DNA of 64,000 nucleotides from Pseudopithomyces maydicus (GCA_026873275.1 JANTUC010000010.1:1054001-1118000), one strand, 5' to 3'. Numbered from the stretch's first letter, positions 46,453-57,783 are shown. Made by a program: numbers and translations. The notes: generated from the sequence alone by a model not told the origin.

Positions 46453-48158
46453 TCAGTAATAGTCTCTGGCGCTCTTCTGCAGTTCGATAAATCTCCATCC
46501 TCTGGTCTCAGGATTGCTAACGTCTTCAGGTATTCTTGTCACACCGATCGCGTATGTGACTTGTTGCACCTTATCATCCATCCCAGCAGCAAGCTTGCCA
46601 GTTTTAGCATTCCTGTAAGTGTGGACTTCTTGCGTCCTGCAGGTAATGATGAAAACAGGTATCTCTCCCGGTTCCAGAAGCTTCGCGTTCAGTACATCTA
46701 CACCGCGGATATCTACGATCTTCCCGTCTGATTTCAGGCCCGCGGTTGTGTACTGCTGCATCAATGCGGCATACACTTGATACTGCGCAGCGGAGAGCCA
46801 GAGCTTAAGAACTTCTGTATCACCCTTCACATAGGCGTCCAAAACCTCGGGGAGTATGTACTCGCGCATTTCGGTGAGAAAGGGCTCAAGTTGAAAATTG
46901 GGTTCCATCTCACGGAACTTTTTAATGACCATGGCCGTCTCGTTCTCAGCGAAGAAACCTGTAATGCGGTCGGTGATGCTCCGGGCAGTGGAGATAAGAG
47001 GATTCTCTGACTCGGCGTAAACGCCCTTCATCTCTGAGAAGCGGCGCGCAAGTGGAGAGTTGTCCTTGAAATCGCGCCAAATTTCTTTGTATCGGGCATC
47101 CTTGTGAAGCGTGACGTTTGTTCCGGCCCTGTCAAGTTTTAGTCACCATACAATGGCTGCATCGTTTTATCTTACTCTGGATCCTCTTCCAGGGGTCCTT
47201 CTGGCCGTCTACCGCCGGTCTTTTGCAACTCATTGAGTTCCCGCAACTCTCTCCGCTTTCTGCGTTCTTCTTTCTCGATCCAACCTCCATATCTTGACGA
47301 GCTTCCATCATCGACTGTCTCTTTGACAGCCTGGAACGCCTTGGATTGACGCACGGGTCTTGTGACATATTCGATGCCAGAACCGGTCACATTCGCTACC
47401 TTACGCACACCCTTGACAGGGGCGGTCTCCCAAGTCCATGCTGCGCCAGTTCCAACGGCCTTTGCGGTAGTTTTCAGCGCCTCAGCTGTCGTAGTCTTTG
47501 CAGCACCCGTGACTTTGGTGTATGTCTCGGTTGCCTTCTGTACGCGGGGGTTCTGGGTGAAGTCGTGTACACTGCCGGATAGCTGTTTGGTACCCTCGTT
47601 CCACTCTTTCGAGGCTTCGAACTCGGTTTTCAGTGTGTCGGTGAATACCTGCCATGGCGTCTTGTCGCCGTGAGGCGGAGGCGGGGGCTTTTCATCCTTT
47701 CCTTTCTTCTCCTGATTCTTGTCGCCTTCCTTCTGTTCGCCGGATTCTTCTTCGCCGGCCTTGTTTCCTCCAGATTCTTGTTTGCCCTGCTCGCGTGCTG
47801 TCTCGCCCGCACCACCTTCCGACGTCGCGGATGGCTTAGACTGCGCCTGTGCATCTGCACTGGCACCTTTCACATCTGGCTCGGGATGTTTTTGTGCTTG
47901 CTGGAAGCGCGTGGCATGAGAGGAGAACTGACGGGCGCATATGGATGTGGATCGGAAAAGAATGTCCTGGGGCAGGAACTCGCTCCGAAGAAAGAGAGGT
48001 GGGGAGTTGGAAAGGTACGGCGATGAGAAACGCTTCGACGATGTTGCAGGTACTGTGCATATCCGTCTATACGCAGCTGCTCGTCCGGTAATGGCTGCAG
48101 GAGCGTGTTGGGCGGTCCATGGTGCCCTGGCCAAAGTGTATGCTGCAGACGGTCTCAT
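46453..48158 (-). CDS. TIM44: TIM44, mitochondrial import inner membrane translocase subunit
   Basis: Peripheral matrix-side protein that tethers mtHsp70 to the TIM23 channel and drives preprotein import. Exons 48158-47176 and 47128-46453 give 552 aa. ATG 48158 (MRPSAAYTLARAPWTAQHAP) opens a long Arg-rich presequence. A Lys/Glu/Gln-rich linker with KPPPPPHGDKTPW follows. The N-domain shows FTDTLKTEFEASKEWNEGTK and VTGAAKTTTAEALKTTAKAV. The C-terminal Tim44 domain (from about residue 345) includes DNSPLARRFSEMKGVYAESE, NPLISTARSITDRITGFFAE and the lipid-binding a/b barrel down to GWRFIELQKSARDYY. Both splice phases agree. It starts 264 bp from uS11m on the other strand. Confidence 0.94.
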
Positions 48159-48421
48159 CCTATGCCAATCGAGCCTGATTGAGATGAAATAAATCGAATT
48201 CAAAATCCACCTAGACGAAGGAGGCGTGCACAGCGGACAAGCGATGGAGAAAGACGATGAGAGATGTCGCAGGCGGCGACATGTTTTTTCGGAAGGGTCG
48301 ACCCTATGATCGGCGCTTGGGCCTCCGCAACTTTTCTACCAGCTTCGACCTCACTGCATCACATCGGATCATACTGTGCCGCCCTCCCATTGGCAATCCC
48401 CATTGTTTCAATCTTTTCAGA
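48159..48421. promoter_or_regulatory. Divergent promoter TIM44/uS11m
   Basis: 263 bp between the start codons of two nuclear genes for mitochondrial proteins, so regulatory elements are shared or interleaved. Shared control of the pair is inference; no known element was identified with confidence. Confidence 0.55.
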
Positions 48422-49061
48422 ATGGCCAACCCCTCTGCCCTGCGCGTCTTCCGCTCCATCTGCGCGACATGCCGCACGTCGCTGGCTTCTACGACCCCCA
48501 CGTTCTCCCGGCCTTTCTCCCGAGGCGCTGCGCTCGCTGCGGTCAAGCCGGGAGATACCAGCATGGACAGGAACCTCAACAGCATCGATGAGCACATGTC
48601 AGCATCACGCCAGAGCGCTTTGGGCAGCGTGATACCAGGCAAAGGTGGCGTCGAAGTTGGTGGACTGACTAGGGGAGAATGGGAAGTGGACGACCGACAC
48701 CATCTCCACATCTACGCACACAAACACAACACGCACATCACCCTCACAGATCCGAAGCGTAATCCAATGGTTTCGGTGTCGTGCGGGAACATAGGATTCA
48801 AGAAGGCCGGGCGAGGTTCGTACGATGCTGCCTACCAACTTGCAGCATTCGTGATGCTGCGGATCAAGGACATGGGTTGGCTACCCCGGATCAAGAACAT
48901 TGAGTTGGCATACCGGGGCTTTGGGCAAGGGAGAGGCTGTGACCAAGGCGATACTGGGAAGTGAAGGCAAGGATATCCGACCGCTGATCAACAAGCTATC
49001 CGACTCTACACGGTTGAAGTTTGGTGGCACACGCAGCAAGAAGCCGAGGAGATTGGGTTAA
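48422..49061 (+). CDS. Mitochondrial ribosomal protein uS11m (frame break at 48930-48935)
   Basis: S11-family protein of the small mitoribosomal subunit. ATG 48422 starts MANPSALRVFRSICATCRTS, a basic presequence; an open frame extends upstream but looks non-coding. The S11 domain begins near HHLHIYAHKHNTHITLTDPK and continues through VSVSCGNIGFKKAGRGSYDA. At GFGQGR the frame breaks. The other frame gives EAVTKAILGSEGKDIRPLIN and the usual C-terminal STRLKFGGTRSKKPRRLG. Adding two bases in the agag stretch (or dropping one) rejoins them, giving about 213 aa; the two-base insertion restores the conserved GREAVTKA. Both halves are well conserved, so error is more likely than gene loss. Confidence 0.88.
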
Positions 49062-49272
49062 GGGTATGCCTGAGGGCAAGCATTCAACTGGGAATTTGAG
49101 TCAGGGACGTTCGGATGCTAGGTGGTCATTCGTCCAGCCAGGGCACCCCTCAGCCGCCGAGCGAATTTTGGAGAAACTACTTGTATCATATCGTATTACT
49201 GGAGTACAGGCACACTGTACTATTGTCAATGTATCACTAAGCTGGGTAGAGCAGAATCAGCATGTGAAGCAC

Positions 49273-50150
49273 TCATGTCAATCTCTTGGGCAATGGTGCC
49301 CTCTCTGCTGCAGGAATCTCCCTATGTTCAGTATCCTTGACGATCCTTGGTGCATAAGCTTGGGCCGAAAGCCGAGGATGCCCTCCTATGCCTCTTTGCT
49401 CACTTCTACTGCTAGCGCCAGATAATCTATCCTCTACCCCCGTCTCCCAGCTCTGCGTATCGTCTTCTTCGGCTTGCAGACGTTGTCGCCGTTGGTCGTG
49501 CCGGAGCATAGACGATCTTTCGTCCTCGAAGTCCTCGTCAAGAAGCTCTCCATCCGCAGTATCATGATCCGGTGGAGCGATCCATTCCCGTGGTACTACG
49601 CATGGGAGGGCTACGCCTATGCTAGCGGCGCGATTGAGCCAGCTCGGTGCGGAGCGGCCGGTGAGTTGCTGGCAGAGATACGAGGTGAAATGGTTGCAGT
49701 TCTTGGTGAGGAGGTTATACGAGGTACCCATGAACTCTTGAGAGGCCTGCGAGTCTGTCAGTCGAAGGCCTGGGGTAATGCTGCCCAGTTGGCAAAGCAA
49801 GGACGCGTTACCTCGTGTATAATAGCGTCGAGTTCTTGCTGAGGGCGGAAGGAAAAGCCGTGGAGGAGGGCTTGGCGGAAGGTGCCGCCCGGGGGCTCTT
49901 GTCCAGGCTTTGTGTAGTAGACTCCACTGACGCCGCGCTGATCGTGGCCCCCGTAGGCATACTCTCTGTCGCCAATGACAACGCCCGAGTGCAGCAAAGA
50001 GCTGCCCATGACCCAGAGCACGGTCGATACCTTGCCGGGAGGGAGAAGGTCGTAGATGTGGATCTTGATCTCGGTCCTCTGAAGCGAGAGAGTGCTGCGG
50101 TGGGTTGCGGAGCTCTTGCGGGCAGGCTTGGGACGCGTGGAGGAAGACAT
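49273..50150 (-). CDS. PPPDE (DeSI-like) thiol isopeptidase
   Basis: PPPDE-fold cysteine peptidase; relatives remove SUMO or ubiquitin. Exons 50150-49812 and 49746-49273 give 270 aa, phase 0. The catalytic His lies in VMGSSLLHSGVVIGDREYAY and the catalytic Cys in TSYNLLTKNCNHFTSYLCQQ; the papain-like pair is complete. The acceptor gactcgcag was chosen because it joins IIHE to ASQEFMGTSYNLL in frame. The N-terminus is basic (MSSSTRPKPARKSSATHRST). After the domain a charged tail (DGELLDEDFEDERSSMLRHD) is probably disordered. It converges with uS11m, 211 bp apart, and diverges from OLA1. Confidence 0.88.
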
Positions 50151-50744
50151 GGCGGTAGGATGGGTGGTGGAGGATGGGTTCGTGCGATGGACCGGGTGTT
50201 GCGGTCATGGACCGCTCACGCGAGCATGTGCAGGCCAGCGAGAACCATGGATGTGAAGGGCGGCCGCAGATGCTAAGACGACTTGCAATGGTAGGGATGG
50301 TTTAGAGGAGGCGAGGGATGGGACCAGCCCTTCAGGAGGAGGCCAATCGTGCGGGGGAGGACGCGATGGTGGTGGACATGGCGAGCGTGCCTTTGGGGCG
50401 GCCGAGAAGCGCCTAGCGCGGTGCTCAAAAAGCGAACCGCGGGCGGCCACCAACCAAATTTATTCATCCTGCAGCAGACTGCACTGCCTGGCAGCAGCCG
50501 CCCCGTCGCTCATTACCAAAGCAAGCCGTTGGGTTTTCTGCAGTAGAGGGGCCCGTCTTGCGTGCCCCTCCTTCCCTCCTTCACCACGCCTCCCACCTGG
50601 CACGTCTGCATTTCCTTTTCTTCTGTGATACCCATCTTTCCCCGACGTGCAGCAAGTACTGCCATCGAATTTTCTGCCTCTCATTTCCCACACTTCTTCA
50701 GCACATCCGCCCGCGCCTGCGCCCGAGGTGCAAAGCCGAAGAAG
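50151..50744. promoter_or_regulatory. Divergent promoter PPPDE/OLA1
   Basis: 594 bp between the two start codons with no gene inside. CT-rich stretches close to the OLA1 ATG (50560-50700) resemble fungal transcription-start tracts of highly expressed genes. Confidence 0.45.
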
Positions 50745-52229
50745 ATGCCACCCAAGAAGGCCGTCGTCGAGGAGAAGGTGCATTTGGGACGCCCAGGCAA
50801 CAGTCTCAAGAGCGGTATCGTATGTCAGGAGCCCTCGCCACCCTGTCGGCATGTTCTCACGTTAACAGTAGACGCCAGGTCGGCCTTGCGAACGTCGGCA
50901 AATCGACGCTGTTCCAGGCTATCACAAAGTGCCATCTTGGTAATCCTGCCGTGAGTTGCACCCACCCGCCCTGGCACGGACCCGCATTGACCAGCGCAGA
51001 ACTTTCCTTATGCCACCATCGACCCAGAGGAGGCGCGCGTCATTGTCCCCGATGAGCGCTTCGACTGGCTGGTCGAGCACTACAAGCCCAAGTCTGTCGT
51101 GCCTGCCAACTTGACCGTCTACGACATTGCCGGCCTGACCAAGGGCGCCTCTACCGGTGCTGGTCTTGGAAACGCTTTCCTGTCCCACATCCGTGCCGTC
51201 GATGCCATCTTTCAGGTTGTGCGCTGCTTCGACGATGCTGAGATCATCCATGTCGAGGGCGATGTCGACCCTATCCGCGACCTGGACATCATCAGCGAAG
51301 AGCTCCGTCTTAAGGACATCGAGTTCACTGAGAAGTCTCTCGAGAAGCTCCAGAAGGAGACGAGGAGGGGCGGCCAGAGTCTGGAAATGAAGAAGCTCAA
51401 GGAGGAGCAGGCCACCGTCGAGGAGGTCCTACAGATGCTCAAGGATGGCAAGGATGTTCGTCGCAAAAACTGGAGTCCTAAGCAGGTACGTGTAGGAACC
51501 TCTGTCTGACCTTGATACGACACCCCCCGAAAGATGACAAAGACCGATTGGTCTATAATCCCAGCTCTCTGATGCCCTGTTAACGCCAGGGCGTTCTGAA
51601 GTGACGTCCAACTCTGACTCTTTTTTACGCACGCAAAATGTCATATCTTCTGGCAAGGGTACTCTGCTGACTTGCTCAAGGTCGAACACATTAACCCGCT
51701 TTTCCTTCTGACCGCCAAGCCTGTTGTCTTTCTCGTCAACCTCAGCGAGAAGGATTACATCCGTCAGAAGAACAAGCATCTTCCCAAGATTGCTCAGTGG
51801 GTCAAGGAGAACACCGAGGGTGAGCCTATCATCCCCGTATCTGTCTCACTTGAGGAGCGGCTTGGTGCCATGACCGAAGAGGAGGCTGCGAAGGAGTGTG
51901 AGAGTCTGGGAACCAAGTCGGCCCTTCCTAAGATTGTCACTACCATGCGCAAGGCCCTCAACCTCGGCAGCTTCTTCACAACTGGCACAGACGAGGTCAG
52001 GCAGTGGACAATCCGGAACGGTACCAAGGCTCCTCAGGCTGCTGGTGTTATCCACGGTGATTTCGAAAAGACCTTCATCCAGGCAGTTGTATACAACTAT
52101 AAGACTCTGCGAGAGGAAGGCGACGAGGCCTCCGTTAAAGCTAAGGGTAAGGTCATGACTAAGGGCAAGGACTATGTCGTCGAAGATGGCGATGTCTTGC
52201 TGATCAAGGCTGGAGCTGCGAAAGGCTAG
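50745..52229 (+). CDS. OLA1/YchF-type Obg-like ATPase
   Basis: P-loop NTPase of the YchF/OLA1 subfamily, ribosome-associated and ATP-preferring. Exons 50745-50819, 50879-50950, 51000-51485 and 51681-52229 give 393 aa, the family size. The spliced G1 motif is GLANVGKSTLFQ; the G2 region gives NFPYATIDPEEARV and the G3 region DIAGLTKGASTGAGLGNAFL. The subfamily's NxxE-type G4 is seen as FLVNLSEKDY. The TGS domain closes the protein with FFTTGTDEVRQWTIRNGTKA and DGDVLLIKAGAAKG. Intron 3 is long for this locus (195 nt) but both edges are good. Early introns split the P-loop region, as in many housekeeping fungal genes. Confidence 0.95.
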
Positions 52230-52857
52230 GTCAAAGTACTTTTTTTTCTTTGACAAGTGGCCACCTGCAATCTTTCTTACGGCTTCTTGGCGGAAGCGTT
52301 CTCAGATGGGTGTATGACGATACCAAAAGCATTAGAATTAAATTAAATGGCCTTGGTTCTTGGACCCAAATTGCATCATGCACGCATCAGTTGTGACTCT
52401 TTCGCGTAAATCCGAATCGTTCTCTTCTCGATGCTACCAAACTTGCCCGCTTCACGCGATTCCGATCCCCTGGACATGTCCAACGATCGCTCTTCGCATT
52501 CGGTAGATGACCATGTTCTTACCAAATAAATCAAAATATCAGTGTTTCAGTTCTGTTTTACCTTTGTCAAAATACCCATATTCAAACCCACCACTAATCT
52601 TACAAGATCCCAATCTCCATTATCGCCAACCATGTCCATGACCACTACGCCCGCACAGCCGTCTCCTTCCCTCGTCCTTTTGACCTCCACTTCTTTTTGG
52701 TCATTGTTCCAGCGGGCAGACGCGGGGTCAACAGAAGCTGTACTGGGATTGTTCAAATGATGCCTATGAACGCGGACGCGTATGGTTAGTAGGAAATTTT
52801 CAGACTACAGCGTCAGGAGATGTTGCGATACCTTGAAACAGGTAACTGAGCGAGTAA
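52230..52857. other. Convergent 3' region of OLA1 and the PLC-X gene
   Basis: No gene seen; the frame at 52542-52760 is short and Ser/Thr-rich without support. Confidence 0.5.
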
Positions 52858-54225
52858 TCAAGACTCTTTGGATGTGTGAACAAACGTTACATACCCTGTG
52901 CATATCCATTCCTCCACACCACGATTCACGATTTTGGCGATCTTCTCCGGCCACGTGCCTACCTTGAAAAAATTGCTCCCGGAGAGAAAATTGAGGTAAA
53001 GCGGACCTGGCGGTACAGGGTTTACCGTATCGGTGTTGATGCCAGGAACAAAATGCGTGAGTGAAGCAGCACGTACAAGATGGGCGTTGCAGTGTTGTAG
53101 CTTGTCTGGAATCACGGAGGTGTGCATAATCTCACAAAAGTCCTGAACGCAAAATGGACCATGAAAGGCATGTGTGGCATTGTGCGGCCAGGCTGTCGCA
53201 TCCAGTCCAGCTCTAAGCTCCCCTACCGCATCTAATGCGGGATTGGATAATTGGTCTGACAGAGTGTAGCGCCGCACAAGAACGATCTTTCCTCTGACAT
53301 CACCTAGATATGGTATTTTCTCGTTGACAACCCACCTATCGGCATTGGGGTTGATATAGTGTTTTTCGAGTATAGTCGCGAGATGTGCGTCAGTAGCGCT
53401 GCCAACACCTTCTCTTTTCAGGGAAACTAGAATTGTCTCGCTGGGATGATCTGAGAGGAAGGTGTACATCACATCCAGCACAGGTGCTAAGTACTTCGAC
53501 CCCGTCAAGCTCACGGGGAATGCACCATGCACAAGATATAGATCTTTCTTAGAAACATCCGTTGCATTTGCAGGCTGTACTCTGATATCTAGGAAGCGGA
53601 TGCCATTGTTCAGTTGCGTGGCAATATCAACCATCTGGCATCGGACAGAAGGTAGGGCGCGATAGTGGGTGTGCGAATTATGCGTCCCGGGGATGCTTAT
53701 CGCAGAGAGTGGCAATGTGTCCGGGAAAGATTGCATCCATTCCGAGTAGTTCAATAAATGATGAGAGTGAATTGTCAGGTGCGGCGTTGGCGCTGTGGGA
53801 TGGTAAAGCGCAGTGTAACTTGTCGTTGGGTTGGGGGTCAATGGCGTTAATATGTGAGAAGCTTTTTGGATGCAGGAGACATTGACATCGATGCGGAAAC
53901 GCTGTTGCTCTTCGTTCTGTATTGTGATTCGGAAAATGGTGTGTGAGAGCATCGACGGAGATTTGAGTAGTTGTTGTCCGGGAGTTGAAGACTGCAATGT
54001 ATACGATTCCCATGCCTGTAACCCAATGTCTATATCCCTACGTTCGAAAGTCTGTATATGCAGTCCTAATTCGGGTGCAGAAGGTGGCATCAATTGACTC
54101 TTGTTCGAGGCAGATGGGAAGGCGGTAGCCCTAGAATTTCTCATATTTGGGTCCACATAACGTTCCATGCTCTTCAGAACGATGGACTTTGATGTGAAAT
54201 TCCGGAATGTCAATGACGATGCCAT
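52858..54225 (-). CDS. PLC-X domain protein (phosphatidylinositol phospholipase C-like)
   Basis: Fungal protein with an X-type TIM-barrel of the bacterial PI-PLC kind. ATG 54225 (MASSLTFRNFTSKSIVLKSM) gives 455 aa in one exon. The N-terminal 170 or so residues form a beta-rich extra domain. The X domain begins with LPLSAISIPGTHNSHTHY, holding the first catalytic His; the second His lies in KKDLYLVHGAFPVSL. NNGIRFLDIRVQ, ETILVSLKREG and GDVRGKIVLVRRY follow. A strong donor (gtatgtaacg) lies 36 bp before the stop, so the last exon may be spliced differently and the C-terminus is uncertain. No signal peptide is evident. Substrate unknown. Confidence 0.85.
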   Translation of the reverse strand: MASSLTFRNFTSKSIVLKSMERYVDPNMRNSRATAFPSASNKSQLMPPSAPELGLHIQTFERRDIDIGLQAWESYTLQSSTPGQQLLKSPSMLSHTIFRITIQNEEQQRFRIDVNVSCIQKASHILTPLTPNPTTSYTALYHPTAPTPHLTIHSHHLLNYSEWMQSFPDTLPLSAISIPGTHNSHTHYRALPSVRCQMVDIATQLNNGIRFLDIRVQPANATDVSKKDLYLVHGAFPVSLTGSKYLAPVLDVMYTFLSDHPSETILVSLKREGVGSATDAHLATILEKHYINPNADRWVVNEKIPYLGDVRGKIVLVRRYTLSDQLSNPALDAVGELRAGLDATAWPHNATHAFHGPFCVQDFCEIMHTSVIPDKLQHCNAHLVRAASLTHFVPGINTDTVNPVPPGPLYLNFLSGSNFFKVGTWPEKIAKIVNRGVEEWICTGYVTFVHTSKES

Positions 54226-54912
54226 TCTCAAGCAGACAGTAAGATGCCAATGTTGAATGTGCAAGTAGGGAGACCGCTGGTCGACCGAGGCTCTCAGCTA
54301 TCAGCCGTGGAGAGAGAGCGAGGAATGAATGGAACGAATTGAATAACTCTTTAAGCCAAGTGTCATGCCTTTAAATACGAGAAAAAGTATAGGGCAAAAG
54401 GTGACTGCACGTTTCACTGGCAATGGACGAGTCCCAAGATTCTTTCAGAAGGCACACGTCAGCGAATAAGCGACAAGACCGAGTGCCAAGGCGACCTAGC
54501 ACCACTGCCAGAATAGGGACACAACGCATATGGAGCTCCGCTGTTTGGCGGCATGACAGCTAGGAATAAAGACCCCGATGAACTGCTAGACATGTACTCG
54601 AAGATTGGTCACATTTGGTTAAAGAGGATTGGCTTAGGCATTACGCTCACTACAATTGTACAGCCAGCCATTCTAATCAAAGCGCCTAATGCCTCCTCAC
54701 GATTGGACTTTCGCCCCAGGTATCGTGCAGCTGAAAGAACAACGAATAATATGGTAACCTGACGACTATATACTACAGCCGGCTTTATCCCCATCCGTAC
54801 AATAACGCCCAACATACAACCTTTTGACGGTGGTGGAATTGCCCGATATCTACTCGCGGCTGTCCATTCAAGTCGCACAAGGAGAGCCTGGACCGGCGAC
54901 TCAATACAAGAC
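54226..54912. other. Intergenic segment, no gene seen
   Basis: Promoter side of the PLC-X gene and 3' side of the sirtuin gene. The frame at 54553-54762 is unsupported. Confidence 0.5.
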
Positions 54913-56877
54913 TCAGGATATCGGCTCCGGATTTAGAAGATTATTAATGCTGATTCTCGATGTTGATGAGTCCGCCGTCGAAGGACGCGATTCGCTTGTT
55001 GCCTGTGCCGCTCGGTAGAAACCAGCTTCCTCGTGAATCTGTTCACTTGGCGTTCGGGCCTTGACGGGGCTACTAAATGGTTCCATTTCCGGCCGCTCGG
55101 GCAGTTGGTTGAAGCGAAAATCGAAGGGTTTGAACGCGGTAAGTTTCGATCCGCTAACACGTGGTGCCAAAGGAGACCTTTTAGGCATGTCGATGGTGTC
55201 CGCATTTTCGTCTGTAGGCATCGACGCCACTTTACCCGTGAGTTTCGCGGGTACGATGCGGGTAGTACTCTTCTTCTGCTTGAAAGTCGCTGTGATGGCG
55301 ACGTGGGCTTGCTTTGTCGATCCAGTGGTCTTGCTTTTGGTGCCAGCAGCTTTCTTTGACTGGGCTTTGGTGCGCTTGGGTTGACTTTTTGTAGTCACTT
55401 TTCCGTTTAATTGCTCGAATGCACTCGCCTTGCCAACACACACAAAAGGCCTTTTCGTACCTCTTCCTGTCTTGGAAGGTGTGAGTGGGTCTTCCAACTC
55501 GACTCGCGACTGTGGACCGATGCGTGGACTTTGGGCAGGTGTGAGCATGCCTTGAACCTTGATACCCTTCTTCGGCGTCCCTATCACCACAGAAGGCTTG
55601 TGTTTGGGGAGCTCGTCGTCTGTAACCTCCTTGTGGAGCGGATCGTCCCATTTTTGCATGGCAGCATGTCGTGCAACTTCATCGCACGGGCCCTGAACAA
55701 CCAAATCCCACACATTCTCCAGCTCCTTGCATTTTGGCTCTGGATCGTTGTTGATCCAAATAGTGGTACCGTCTTTCCGGTCGCGTACTGTCGCACACAT
55801 CTCCCGTACGATGCGTCGTACACCGGGCACCTTCAAAGTTGTGCCAACCACGATGACAGCGTCAGGTCTCGTGCGTAGGTCAGCCTGGGAGCATGCTCCG
55901 ATCGCTTCGTCGTCCGGGTTGTGTTCGTTGTACAATACCATACGCGGGCGGAGGCGGCCAATGCCGTGGCTTCTCTTCTCGGCAGCTTGCCGTGCCAGAT
56001 CATCACCCTGGCAACTTGGACAGGCAGGTGGAGCGGGACCGTCAAAAAGGTCGGGATCGAAGTCAGACACGGTATGGCATTTAGAACAAACCATGTATTC
56101 CAGGCTCCCGTGGAGCTGTACCGTCTTGGGCCAGGGGTTTTTCTTGGGGAGAGGCACTTTTGTCTTGAGAGGGGGCAAGGAGGTGTCAATGCCGTCGACA
56201 TTTTGGGTGTAGAGGCGCAGTAGTCTGCCTTGGTGGGCCAGGGTCGCGAGAAGATGGTGGAAAGCAGTAGGTTGGGCGGTTTTGGTCTGCTGGGAGAGGG
56301 TGCGCACCATATCGTGAAACGAAGAGGTCGACGAGTCGTTTTGGTAGACGGAGGCGTCGAAGAGTTCCTTGCCGGAAGAGATGCGCTTGCGCTCATCGCG
56401 CAGCGACTTGAAGAGACCGGTAGACGATCGAAAATCGGGTATTCCTGCCGAGACGGAGATGCCAGCACCTGCAATGACGACGATTTTGCGCTTCTTGTGA
56501 AGCGTCTTCAAGAGACGGTCCAGCTGCGGCTTGTCGTCGTCGGTCAAGTCTCTGCGCAGGTCGAGGCGCTGGGTGGTGCGCTGCTTGGGATCTTGGAGCT
56601 TGCGCTTCTTGCGCGGGCGGTCGTCGTCATCGTTGCTGCAGGGAGGGGAGGGCATGCTGTCGGGGGCTGGCGACGGCTTGGCGGAGGAGCGGTTGGAGGA
56701 AGAGGGAGACGGGTACGAGCGGCGCGAGGCTCGGGCAAGCGAGCGCGACATGACGGATAGCTCAGAGTCGGACATGTCTGAGAGAGACGAATCCGAGGCA
56801 GCAGGCGACGGTGCGGAGGAAGCCACGGAGCTCAAAGGCGAGCTCGGAGCCTGGGTTGGAGCGGCAGGCCAATCCAT
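54913..56877 (-). CDS. HST3/HST4-type sirtuin, NAD-dependent histone deacetylase
   Basis: Nuclear sirtuin; yeast Hst3/Hst4 remove H3 K56 acetylation after replication. Single exon of 654 aa from ATG 56877 (MDWPAAPTQAPSSPLSSVAS). The frame stays open upstream but is Pro-rich and has no ATG. The N-terminus is Ser-rich, followed by a basic patch (DRPRKKRKLQDPKQ). The catalytic core starts at KRKIVVIAGAGISVSAGIPD and includes FRSSTGLFKSLRDE, LYTQNVDGIDTS and the catalytic His in TVQLHGSLEYM. The zinc site is CSKCHTVS with CPSCQGDD. GTTLKVPGVRRIVREM and IWINNDPEP complete the NAD fold. The insert between FRSSTGLF and TQNVDG (KELFDASVYQNDSSTSSFHD) is typical of the HST3/4 group. A long Lys/Ser-rich C-terminal tail follows. 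Divergent from MED16. Confidence 0.92.
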   Translation of the reverse strand: MDWPAAPTQAPSSPLSSVASSAPSPAASDSSLSDMSDSELSVMSRSLARASRRSYPSPSSSNRSSAKPSPAPDSMPSPPCSNDDDDRPRKKRKLQDPKQRTTQRLDLRRDLTDDDKPQLDRLLKTLHKKRKIVVIAGAGISVSAGIPDFRSSTGLFKSLRDERKRISSGKELFDASVYQNDSSTSSFHDMVRTLSQQTKTAQPTAFHHLLATLAHQGRLLRLYTQNVDGIDTSLPPLKTKVPLPKKNPWPKTVQLHGSLEYMVCSKCHTVSDFDPDLFDGPAPPACPSCQGDDLARQAAEKRSHGIGRLRPRMVLYNEHNPDDEAIGACSQADLRTRPDAVIVVGTTLKVPGVRRIVREMCATVRDRKDGTTIWINNDPEPKCKELENVWDLVVQGPCDEVARHAAMQKWDDPLHKEVTDDELPKHKPSVVIGTPKKGIKVQGMLTPAQSPRIGPQSRVELEDPLTPSKTGRGTKRPFVCVGKASAFEQLNGKVTTKSQPKRTKAQSKKAAGTKSKTTGSTKQAHVAITATFKQKKSTTRIVPAKLTGKVASMPTDENADTIDMPKRSPLAPRVSGSKLTAFKPFDFRFNQLPERPEMEPFSSPVKARTPSEQIHEEAGFYRAAQATSESRPSTADSSTSRISINNLLNPEPIS

Positions 56878-57783
56878 CTGGACAGAAGGCGCGGCGGCAG
56901 GAGGCACAATGGGAGGGTACGGCGAGGACGACCCGTCGGTGGGGGGAGGGGGAGGGGGAGGCGCGGGGGAGGGGAGCGGAGGTGGTGGGTGGTGGGTGGT
57001 GGTAGGTATTGTGCAGCGACGGACAGGGTGCAGACAGCGCAAAAGCCAAAAGCGAGCGAAAGACGAGGGCACCGGGGCGGGAGCGAGAGCAGGCGGCGCG
57101 GGTCAGCTCATAGGGACAGGCGATGCGGAGGAGAGAGCCGTGGACGGGCGTGCGGCAGGGGTCGCGGTGTGCAGCGCGCGGGAGCAGGTGCGGGCGTGGG
57201 AAAGGGAGGAGGTCGGGCGGTCGCCAGTCGGCTTGGACAGATGACGGTTGGGTTGGGGAACAGCTAGTCGCAATGTCAATGTTGGAACTGCAGCCCTGGC
57301 CCGTGCCGTTTGTTTACGCTCCAGTGCTCCACCGACTGCTTCAAAGCCCGCCCGCTGCACCAGATGCATGGCAGCCAAACCAAGCCTGCACGCCCTCTCC
57401 GCCCCCAGCTGCCGTTGCCGCGGCACGCCTTTGCGCTTGCGCTCTTGTGCCGTCGTCGCCACCCTCGTGCATGCGATTCGATGCGTCACGCACACGAAGC
57501 TCTCACGAACGGCGCACGCACCGCCACACCTGGGCGCCGGTGGCCGGTGGCCGGTGGCTGGTGGCTGGTGCAAACAAGCCACGACCACAGTCTGGGAAGC
57601 CACGACCGAGCGTCCATGCTCGTCCTTGCTCTTGCTCGTCCTTACTCGTTCAGGCGCCATCATCTACGGCACCACCTCTCCAGGACTGCGACCTCATCGC
57701 ATGTGGTTGTGACAGGTCCCTCTCTGTTGATGGTCCGCTTTTGCACTTCTTAGCTTGCTCAAATCCGCGTTGCAATTGCCACC
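56878..57783. promoter_or_regulatory. Divergent region HST/MED16
   Basis: 906 bp, GC-rich, no supported gene. The open frames on the + strand are low-complexity; one runs into the second-frame part of MED16 exon 1. Confidence 0.5.
57535..57572. repeat. 7-bp tandem repeat
   Basis: Five or so copies of tggccgg / tggctgg upstream of MED16. Confidence 0.75.
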
